Assembly: GCA_002763345.1 (NCBI GenBank) | Contig: PEXZ01000061.1 | Span: 1 to 9,131 of the forward strand | Reading direction: 5' to 3' | Source: Candidatus Micrarchaeota archaeon CG08_land_8_20_14_0_20_59_11 | GTDB taxonomy: Archaea > Micrarchaeota > Micrarchaeia > Norongarragalinales > Norongarragalinaceae | Length of the DNA: 9,131 bases | Shown: positions 1-6,078 of the stretch, in pieces | Layout: each line of letters begins with the position of its first letter | How positions within the stretch are numbered: the first letter of the stretch is position 1 | Program-made: the position numbers and the translations under genes | Notes under the pieces: model-generated | The model's database searches: none | What the model was told of the DNA's origin: nothing | The model's input: the letters and a program-made list of their open reading frames with translations, nothing else

Positions 1-2256
1 ATAATGGAGCAGCGCTTGAAGATAGAGAAAATCACCACCGGTTCCGAAGAGCTGGACAAGCTCATCGGCGGAGGAATCGAAACCCAGGCAATCACGGAGG
101 CGTTCGGGAAGTTCGGTTCAGGCAAGTGCGTTTGCGGGGATACTCCGGTTGCCTACTTCAACGACGAGGTTTTTCACCTGGAGCCGATAAGCGAGGTTTA
201 CGAAAAGTACCGAGCAGAGCGCGGGGAAACCCCTTATGAAGACGGCTTCGTGGTGCGGGACGCGCCGTTAAGCGTCTTCGCATTCAACGACAATGGAATT
301 TCAATAGAAAAAACAGGCACAATTTACAAGGGGTTCGCCGAAAAACTCGTTGATTTCGAGACGAAAAGGGGACGGCGGATAAAGACCACGCAACCGCACA
401 GGCTGCTCGTTTTCACGAAGCAGGGACTCGCGTGGAAACAGGCTGGACATCTCGTTGCCGGGGACTACGTCGCCACGCCGAAGATGCTTCCGTCCGTCGC
501 GACCGGCGGCGTTTCCGAAGACGACGCTTACTTTCTGGGGTTTTTCGTTGCGGAGGGAACGCCCAATCCCCTGTCGATAACCACGACCGAGGAAAAAATA
601 GTTTCGTGGCTGAAGGAATACATCCCGAAACGGTTTGGCTACGAACCCACAATAAGAGTAAGACGGCTGGAAAACAGGCTGCCCGCCTACATAGTGCTGC
701 TGAGAAAAAACACCCTTGGGCTGTTGGGCGACCTAGCTGGATGCAAGTCTGGCGAAAAATACGTTCCAGCCAAAATATTCACTTCCGGCGAAGCGGTCAG
801 AGCGGCTTTTCTTGCAGGTTATGTTGAAGGGGACGGTTGCCTGGGCGCAAGCGTTCAACTTGATACCAAAAGCAGGCGGCTGGCAAAAGAACTGAGTTAT
901 TTACTCGCAACGCTCGGAATCGATTGCACCAATAGGAAACACCGCGTTTCAGGCGAGGAATATGCGAGGGTGTACGTCGGTGGCAAAGCCCGGGAAAAAA
1001 TAGCGTCCCTGCCGTTCAAATTCAAGAAGTTTGAAATCCCGTTCCATGGGGGCGTTCATGGCTTTCCCGAAGAGCTGACCTCGCTGGTAAGAAACATTTA
1101 CCGCGAAACGCTGGGGGGAAACCGGGGACGCCGCGAAAAAGCCCTTGGAAAAAAGAAAATACGCGCTGAGAGCGAAACGCTCTGGGCAATCCTGAGCCAA
1201 GCTCCGGAGCAACGAATAACCGACTCGACCATGGCGAACGCCATTCGCTTCTTCCTGGACGGGGAAGCGTATTTGGGAGAAAAAGCAAAGGAAGCGCAAT
1301 GCATGGGCGGAATGAACCGGGCGCAGCAGGTGGAATTCTTGAACTCATTGCCGTTCGCCTTCAGCTCAGCTGCGGAAAAATCGGGTTTGTCGAAAAGGGG
1401 CGCCCGGAACTGTTTGCAGCGCGGAATTCCGAAACAACGCGTTGAAAAGGTAGCGCGCGTCCTGTCCGATGAATTGACCGAAAGAAAAGACGCCCTTCAT
1501 AGGCGCGTAGAGCAATTAAAAATAATCGCGCTGCTCGGCTGGGACAAGGTGGTGAGCGCCCAAACAATAGAACACAACGGCGCGGTTTACGACTTCGTGG
1601 TTCCCGAAGGACACACGTTCGTAGGCGGCAACGCGCCAACAATACTCCACAATTCGCAGCTCGGGTTCCAACTCTGCGTCACCGCCCAACTGCCCCGCGA
1701 CCAAGGCGGCTTGGAAGGCGCGGTTCTTTTCATAGACACGGAAGGAACGTTCCGCCCAGAGCGCATATCGCAGATGGCGGAGGCGAGGGACCTCGAGCCG
1801 GCGAAGATTCTCGGGAACATCCACGTCGCGCAGGCGATGAACTCGGACCACCAGATGTTCCTGACGGAGAAAGCGGAGAACCTGATTCGCGAGAAGAAGA
1901 TACGCCTGATAGTCGTGGATTCCCTCACCGCCACGTTCAGGAGCGACTACCTTGGCAGGGAGATGCTCAACGAGCGGCAGCACAAGCTGAACAAGCACAT
2001 CCATCTTCTCCTGAAATACGCGCGCAACAACAATCTTGCCGTATACGTCACGAACCAGGTTATGGACAACCCCGGCATGATGTTCGGGGACCCGACGACG
2101 CCGATTGGAGGGCACGTTTTGGCGCACACGTCGACTTATCGCCTGTACCTGCGAAGAAGCAAGGAGGACAGGAGAATCGCGAAGCTCGTGGATTCCCCGA
2201 ACCTGCCTGACGGGGAATGCGTGTTCCGCGTGACTCCCGACGGTTTGGCGGACTAA
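1..2256 (+). CDS. radA: DNA repair and recombination protein RadA (5'-truncated, intein-containing)
   Basis: Archaeal RecA/Rad51-family recombinase, which forms ATP-dependent filaments on single-stranded DNA and drives strand exchange. The frame is open from the first base. The ATG at position 4 aligns with an internal stretch of the family (before the KITTGS segment), so the true start and the N-terminal helix-hairpin-helix domain lie upstream of the window. After removal of the intein, 41 extein residues (from that ATG) join 200 more. Visible motifs are GGGIETQ, the Walker A loop GKFGSGK followed after splicing by SQ, FIDTEGTFRPER, Walker B (LIVVDSLTATFR), the YVTNQV segment, the DNA-binding loop region around MFGDPTTPIGGH, and the conserved end LVDSPNLPDGE...FRVTPDGLAD. 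The Walker A residue after Lys is Ser instead of the usual RadA Thr. The stop codon overlaps the convergent MEMO gene. Identification is very secure. Confidence 0.96.
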   Translation: MMEQRLKIEKITTGSEELDKLIGGGIETQAITEAFGKFGSGKCVCGDTPVAYFNDEVFHLEPISEVYEKYRAERGETPYEDGFVVRDAPLSVFAFNDNGISIEKTGTIYKGFAEKLVDFETKRGRRIKTTQPHRLLVFTKQGLAWKQAGHLVAGDYVATPKMLPSVATGGVSEDDAYFLGFFVAEGTPNPLSITTTEEKIVSWLKEYIPKRFGYEPTIRVRRLENRLPAYIVLLRKNTLGLLGDLAGCKSGEKYVPAKIFTSGEAVRAAFLAGYVEGDGCLGASVQLDTKSRRLAKELSYLLATLGIDCTNRKHRVSGEEYARVYVGGKAREKIASLPFKFKKFEIPFHGGVHGFPEELTSLVRNIYRETLGGNRGRREKALGKKKIRAESETLWAILSQAPEQRITDSTMANAIRFFLDGEAYLGEKAKEAQCMGGMNRAQQVEFLNSLPFAFSSAAEKSGLSKRGARNCLQRGIPKQRVEKVARVLSDELTERKDALHRRVEQLKIIALLGWDKVVSAQTIEHNGAVYDFVVPEGHTFVGGNAPTILHNSQLGFQLCVTAQLPRDQGGLEGAVLFIDTEGTFRPERISQMAEARDLEPAKILGNIHVAQAMNSDHQMFLTEKAENLIREKKIRLIVVDSLTATFRSDYLGREMLNERQHKLNKHIHLLLKYARNNNLAVYVTNQVMDNPGMMFGDPTTPIGGHVLAHTSTYRLYLRRSKEDRRIAKLVDSPNLPDGECVFRVTPDGLAD
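127..1653 (+). mobile_element. RadA intein with LAGLIDADG homing endonuclease (509 residues)
   Basis: In-frame protein-splicing element in the Walker A loop of RadA, directly after GSGK. Intein numbering: Cys1 opens block A (CVCGDTPV). Block B carries the TxxH motif (T88-Q-P-H91). Endonuclease block C is YFLGFFVAEG (135-144) and block E is FLAGYVEGDG (228-237), with likely catalytic acids E143 and D236. Block F is VYDFVVPEGHTFVGGN (487-502). The end is H508-N509, followed by Ser+1 of the extein. All splicing residues of a class 1 intein are present, so it should splice. Both LAGLIDADG motifs keep their acidic residue, so the nuclease may be active. About 180 residues (roughly 300-480) between the endonuclease and block F include a helix-turn-helix-like stretch. 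Codons look somewhat more A-rich than in the flanking extein, which would fit acquisition by transfer. Inteins at this RadA site are known from Thermococcales; this one is much larger than the mini-intein of Pyrococcus horikoshii RadA. Confidence 0.95.
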
Positions 2257-3026
2257 TAGAATGCGATGCTCGCGTAATCCACTACGGCGGCGTAGTCGCC
2301 CGACACGTCGCCTGAGTTCGAGAACGCGAGCAACTCCCCTTTTTTCCTCCCCTTCTTCTTTGCCCAGAGCATGGCGGCGGCAATCGGGCCGAAACCGCAG
2401 GCAGTGGCGCGAGTTGCGCGCAGTTTTTCGTAAAATGCGGCGGCATCCATCCTCAGAATCGCGTCGATAACCTTCATGTCCTTCTCCTTCGCCTGCCGAG
2501 CCGGCTCATAATGCGTGAAATCGGACGAGGCAATTACGGCGAAATCCCTTTTGGATGCCGCCAGCCGCTCAGCCACCGTCCTCGCCGCTTCCAGCGACTG
2601 GTCCATCATCGTTATGGGAACGAATGAAAAGTCGCCGAACAGGTATTGGAGGAATGGAAGTTGGACTTCCACGGAATGCTCGCGTTGGTGGGCAGCCTCG
2701 CTTATCGGCAGTCCCAGTTCCTTAACGAGCGCGCCATCGTTCCTCACCGTTCCGAGGGGCGTTTCCCAGTCCTCCGCGCTGAGCGCGACGGGCGCGCCCA
2801 TTCCCGTATGGTTCGGCGAGAGGACGACGTATGTTTTTTTCTTTTCCAAGGCGAGGAAGGAATGCATCGCGGTGGCTCCCGAATAAATCCAGCCCGCGTG
2901 GGGAGCAACCACTGCGTCGGTTTTTTTCTTGGGCGCCGTCGCCCCATCCCTGAATGCGCCCAATAATTCCCCGATCTCTTCCCTGTCGCCGGGATAAAAC
3001 GCGCCCGCAACCGCAGGTTCCCTCAT
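2253..3026 (-). CDS. amrB: MEMO1 family protein (AmmeMemoRadiSam system protein B)
   Basis: 257-residue protein of the MEMO family, distantly related to class III extradiol dioxygenases. Its cellular role in archaea is not settled. Family hallmarks are the start REPAVAGAFYPGD, APHAGWIYSG (H43), LSPNHTG (H73), REHSVEVQLPF (H117), SSDFTHYE (D169, H172) and ATACGFGPIAA (C210). H43, H73 and C210 match the metal- or active-site His/His/Cys set of human MEMO1. Length is normal for the family. It is the last gene of the minus-strand operon: its ATG overlaps the stop of the mutase gene as ATGA, and no SD motif is visible, so translation is probably coupled. Its TAG stop overlaps the radA TAA stop on the other strand. 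The usual partners (an AMMECR1-domain protein and a radical SAM protein) are not in this window. The link with UDP-GlcNAc genes is positional only. Family assignment is secure; function is open. Confidence 0.93.
   Translation of the reverse strand: MREPAVAGAFYPGDREEIGELLGAFRDGATAPKKKTDAVVAPHAGWIYSGATAMHSFLALEKKKTYVVLSPNHTGMGAPVALSAEDWETPLGTVRNDGALVKELGLPISEAAHQREHSVEVQLPFLQYLFGDFSFVPITMMDQSLEAARTVAERLAASKRDFAVIASSDFTHYEPARQAKEKDMKVIDAILRMDAAAFYEKLRATRATACGFGPIAAAMLWAKKKGRKKGELLAFSNSGDVSGDYAAVVDYASIAFY
2340..2345 (+). terminator. Possible oligo-T terminator for radA
   Basis: Six T residues, followed by further T-rich sequence to about 2361, occur 84 bases after the radA stop. Archaeal termination often uses oligo-T on the coding strand. 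The tract also encodes lysines of the MEMO gene on the other strand, so coding need alone can explain it. Confidence 0.25.
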
Positions 3027-4246
3027 GATTGCTTGACGACGCAGGCGTTAATTAATTCCTTCGCTTCCGCCATGCCGCGCCGCGCGAGTTCGCGGGTTTT
3101 CGCCTCGACGTTGACGCGCACCTTGGGTTCGGTGTTCGAGGCGCGCACGAGCAGGCAGTAATCCGCGAAACGCGCCTTGATGCCGTCTATGGTGGAAATC
3201 CATTCGGGCTCCTTCGCGCGGATTTTCCCCTCCAGCGCGCCGAAGTCCACCTTCGCGTAAACCGCGCCGATTTCCGTCACTGCGGCAAACCGCGCCGCAT
3301 ACTCCGCAATCTCGCCGGCTTTCGCCTGCGACAGGAGCAAGCCGAAGTAGATGCCGTCGGAATACGGCATGTGTTTCATCATCGAGTAGTGCCCCGAACG
3401 TTCTCCCGCAAAAGCCGCGCCCTCCGCAACCGCTTTCTGCAGGACGAAGACGTCACCCACCTTGGAAACCTCGACGCCGAACCCTGCGTCGGTAAGGTAT
3501 TGTGCGACTTCATCCGACACATCCAGAGTAATGGCAAGCGTATCCTTTTTCTTCAAAAAATGCTCGGCGATGTATGCTATTATTACGCCGCCGTCGATTA
3601 TCCTGCCGCGGTCGCAGACGGCGACGCGATCCCCATCTCCGTCGAATGCAAAGCCGAGCCGTTCCTTTGTCCTCTCCTTCAGCACGCCCAACGTCTCCTC
3701 CTTCGGCTCGGCGGAATGCCTTTCGTACGCGGGGTCGGGCTCGTCGAAGATGCGGTTCGGAAAAACGTCCCTAAGCGCGCACGCCGCGCCCCCGCACAAG
3801 TCGAAAAGCGCGTCGCCCGCCTCTGGAAGCGCGGAAACGTAACCGTCATGAAGTTCGGCGTCCGCGTCCAGCGGCTTCGTTTTCATCGGCGTTCCGCACG
3901 GCTTGGTTTTTTCCTCTAGTTCCTTCAGTTCATCGGGCCAGAAGCACCTGCGCTCGCGGAACGGCTTCAAGCCGTTGTATTCAGCCGGGTTGTGCGACGC
4001 AGTAAGCGCCGCGCCCAGTTTCCGCGAATGAAACGCGACCGCGGGAGTCGGTGCCCTGCCGAGAAAGCGCACCTCGCCGTCAAAACCTGCACGGAAGGCG
4101 GCAGCAAGCTCCTCATTATGCCGGCGATAGTCCATGCCGAGGACAATATCCTCCGCGTAGCGGCTCATCGCCCTGCCGAGGCTGCAGAGCGAGCCGGGCG
4201 TAATGTCCTTGCCGTAAATCCCCCGTACGTCGTAGGCGCGGAACAT
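3023..4246 (-). CDS. Alpha-D-phosphohexomutase (phosphomannomutase/phosphoglucomutase-like; probable phosphoglucosamine mutase role)
   Basis: Interconverts hexose 6-phosphates and 1-phosphates through a phosphoserine intermediate. Domain 1 opens with FRAYDVRGIYG and carries the phosphoserine loop TASHNP (S84). The metal loop DGDGDR is at 202-207 with Asp 202, 204 and 206. The sugar-specificity loop is GERSGH (281-286), and the C-terminal phosphate-binding loop is RASNTEP (368-374). At 407 residues it is shorter than the usual 440-460. The two loops resemble the PMM/PGM class more than bacterial GlmM, so motifs alone would suggest mannose or glucose phosphates. The position between glmS and a GlmU-type gene argues for glucosamine-6-P to glucosamine-1-P. 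Dual specificity is possible. Its ATG abuts the TGA of the upstream gene (TGAATG) and its TGA overlaps the MEMO start. Superfamily secure, substrate not. Confidence 0.9.
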   Translation of the reverse strand: MFRAYDVRGIYGKDITPGSLCSLGRAMSRYAEDIVLGMDYRRHNEELAAAFRAGFDGEVRFLGRAPTPAVAFHSRKLGAALTASHNPAEYNGLKPFRERRCFWPDELKELEEKTKPCGTPMKTKPLDADAELHDGYVSALPEAGDALFDLCGGAACALRDVFPNRIFDEPDPAYERHSAEPKEETLGVLKERTKERLGFAFDGDGDRVAVCDRGRIIDGGVIIAYIAEHFLKKKDTLAITLDVSDEVAQYLTDAGFGVEVSKVGDVFVLQKAVAEGAAFAGERSGHYSMMKHMPYSDGIYFGLLLSQAKAGEIAEYAARFAAVTEIGAVYAKVDFGALEGKIRAKEPEWISTIDGIKARFADYCLLVRASNTEPKVRVNVEAKTRELARRGMAEAKELINACVVKQS

Positions 4247-5464
4247 TCAATCGCCGTTCCATACGGTGTTGTTGTCGAGCGTGCGGTTCACTACTGTTCC
4301 GGGATGGACACGGCAGTTCTCGCCGATGAGAACGCCGCAGTCGATGGAAACATTGACGCCAGTTTTCGTGCCCGCGCCGACCACGCAGCCGAGTTTGCGC
4401 TTTCCCGAGTTCACCCTCTTGTCCCGGAAATGCACGTCGACCGGCTTGCCGTCGAAGCGCAGGTTCGCGGTGCGGGTGCCTGCGCCGAGATTCACGCCTC
4501 CGCAGACGACGGAATCGCCGACGTAGGCGGAGTGCGCGTCGGCGTCGCGCATGAACAAACAGTTCTTCAGGTCCGCGTGCACGCCGACGTGATTGTCGCC
4601 CTCCAGCACGGTTACCGGGCGGAGCACCGCGCCCGGTCCGACGACGCAGTTGTCGCCTATAAAGCAGGGCCCCTGCACGACAGTGCCCGCCTTTATCACG
4701 GAGCCGACGTCGAGATGCACCTTCCCGCGCACGATGGCGCCTTTCTCGATTTCGCCGTCGCACTTTTCGTCCATGAGGTTCTCGGCAGCGTAGGCGTTTG
4801 CGTCAAGGAGGTTCCAAAAGAACCCGACGTCGTTCCAGTACGTTTCAAGCTCGTGCACAACGACGTCGTTCCTCTTCGCGAAGCCGAAGAGCGCGTCCGG
4901 CAGCTCGTATTCGCCGCGCGGCGACTTTTCAAGCTTCCGCAGGTAGTCGAAGAATTGTTTCGGCAGGCGCATGAGATTCAGGTTCGCGAGCCCCGGCTTT
5001 CCTTCGGCGGGCTTTTCCACGAACCATTTCAGCCTGCCGCCGTAGGTTTCGAACACGCCGTAGTGGCGCGTGTCCTCCACCTTCTTCGAGAAGCACCAGT
5101 ATCCCTTTTCAGAAGCGATGCGCTTGAATGCTTCGGGAGCGAAAAAATTGTCGCCGTTGAGCACGATGAAGTCGCCGCCGATTTCCTCCTCCGCCTGAAG
5201 CAGGGCGTGACCTGTGCCCAGGCGCTCGCTCTGCTCCACGAGCACGATCTTGTTCCTGAGGGGCGACGCGGCAGCCCATTCCTCGATTTTTTCCTTCTTG
5301 GCTCCGACGACGACTATCATCTTATTCGCGTCCTTCTCTATGCCCTCTGCTATCCATTCCAGCATCGGCTTCCCGAGCACGCGCACCATCACCTTCGGAA
5401 TGTGCTCCGTTATCGGCCAGAGCCGCACGCCGTTTCCTGCCGCGAGAATCACGTATGTGTTCAT
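4247..5464 (-). CDS. glmU: Bifunctional sugar-1-phosphate nucleotidylyltransferase / acetyltransferase (archaeal GlmU type)
   Basis: Predicted to acetylate glucosamine-1-P and couple it to UTP, giving UDP-GlcNAc; cytoplasmic. The N-terminal Rossmann domain (about 1-225) shows the nucleotide-binding signature LAAGNGVRLWP (7-17) with K24, GTGHAL (83-88), NGDN with D105, EKP (150-152) and WNDVG (210-214). Residues about 239-400 are imperfect hexapeptide repeats of a left-handed beta-helix. In that half H311, Y314, N334 and K340 have exactly the spacing of E. coli GlmU H363, Y366, N386 and K392, so the acetyltransferase centre looks intact. The 405-residue length fits archaeal enzymes such as Sulfolobus tokodaii ST0452. 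The start is supported by a strong SD (GGAGGTG, 5476-5482), and the ATG overlaps the TGA of the HAD gene. Nucleotide preference (UTP or dTTP) cannot be read from sequence; archaeal members can be promiscuous. Confidence 0.92.
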   Translation of the reverse strand: MNTYVILAAGNGVRLWPITEHIPKVMVRVLGKPMLEWIAEGIEKDANKMIVVVGAKKEKIEEWAAASPLRNKIVLVEQSERLGTGHALLQAEEEIGGDFIVLNGDNFFAPEAFKRIASEKGYWCFSKKVEDTRHYGVFETYGGRLKWFVEKPAEGKPGLANLNLMRLPKQFFDYLRKLEKSPRGEYELPDALFGFAKRNDVVVHELETYWNDVGFFWNLLDANAYAAENLMDEKCDGEIEKGAIVRGKVHLDVGSVIKAGTVVQGPCFIGDNCVVGPGAVLRPVTVLEGDNHVGVHADLKNCLFMRDADAHSAYVGDSVVCGGVNLGAGTRTANLRFDGKPVDVHFRDKRVNSGKRKLGCVVGAGTKTGVNVSIDCGVLIGENCRVHPGTVVNRTLDNNTVWNGD

Positions 5465-6078
5465 AGGAATTTTAGCACCTCCTTCAGCGAGTCAATCTTC
5501 TCGGCGTCGACGTTCGAATTCCAAACCCTGCGCACCAGGACGGTTTTCACCCCCGCCGCCTTTCCCGCTCCCGCGTCCGCGAAGGAATCGCCGACGAAGA
5601 GCGTTTCCCCCTTTTTCGCGCCGAGTCTTTTCACGCCATCAAGCACAAGATCGGGCGCGGGCTTCGGAAGCGCGACGTCGCTCCTGCATGCGGTCGCGTC
5701 GAAATCGAAATTCATGACGCGCAGCGATGACTCCGTTTCGAAACGCATCTGATTTGTGACGACGCACAGTTTCGCGCTTTTTTCGCGAAGAGCGGCGAGC
5801 ATTTCGAGCGCGCCTTTCTCGGGCTTTCCGTATCTTGGTATGTACTCCGTCGCGTAGGCGGTGCGAATCCATTCCACGATTTCCGGAATCCGCTTCTTCG
5901 GCACGCTCGGATCGAGAAGAGGCACCCAGTCCTCGGCCGTGTTTCCGTTGTACCTGAGGATGTCCTCGGCTTTCGGTTCGGGCAGTCCGAAACGCGCGAA
6001 ACAATCGCGATAGAGGCGGATGAGCGCCTCGTCGGAATGCAGAATCGTCCCGTCGAGGTCGAACAGGAAGTATTTCAT
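5461..6078 (-). CDS. HAD-superfamily hydrolase (phosphoglycolate phosphatase-like)
   Basis: 205-residue haloacid dehalogenase-type phosphatase with a C1 helical cap. Motif I is DLDGT (D7 nucleophile, D9 acid/base), motif II ends VVTNQ (T108), motif III is the Lys of LPKPAPD (K139), and motif IV is GDSFADAG (D164, D168). The cap lies at about 15-85. This pattern is typical of the Gph/beta-phosphoglucomutase-like branch, whose members dephosphorylate phosphoglycolate, sugar phosphates or similar metabolites, so the substrate cannot be named. It sits between glmS and glmU with ATGA overlaps at both ends, implying co-expression with UDP-GlcNAc synthesis. It may act on an amino-sugar phosphate or do metabolite clean-up, but that is inference. 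A GGTGA motif (6086-6090), 7 bases before the ATG and inside the end of glmS, supports the start. Confidence 0.9.
   Translation of the reverse strand: MKYFLFDLDGTILHSDEALIRLYRDCFARFGLPEPKAEDILRYNGNTAEDWVPLLDPSVPKKRIPEIVEWIRTAYATEYIPRYGKPEKGALEMLAALREKSAKLCVVTNQMRFETESSLRVMNFDFDATACRSDVALPKPAPDLVLDGVKRLGAKKGETLFVGDSFADAGAGKAAGVKTVLVRRVWNSNVDAEKIDSLKEVLKFL
5476..5484 (-). promoter_or_regulatory. Strong ribosome-binding site of glmU
   Basis: Reads AAGGAGGTG on the minus strand, inside the last codons of the HAD gene and 11 bases before the glmU ATG. It is the strongest SD match in the operon, suggesting glmU can be loaded independently as well as by coupling through the ATGA overlap. Confidence 0.65.

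Noticed and set aside
4..6. ATG at position 4 as the true radA start.
   Set aside because: The residues after it align to the middle of RadA, after the helix-hairpin-helix domain. The frame is open to the window edge, so the start is upstream.
1516..2127. 203-codon minus-strand open frame opposite the C-terminal radA extein.
   Set aside because: It spans the intein/extein boundary of an unambiguous radA gene and shows no motif of its own.
2826..2930. Several oligo-T tracts on the plus strand that could be terminators.
   Set aside because: They correspond to Lys runs (KKK) of the MEMO protein on the opposite strand and lie 570 bases or more beyond radA.
3992..5752. 586-codon open frame on the plus strand, opposite the mutase, glmU and HAD genes.
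   Set aside because: The opposite strand carries three clear families with all motifs. The antisense product has no recognisable motif and is a low-complexity by-product of GC-rich codon use.
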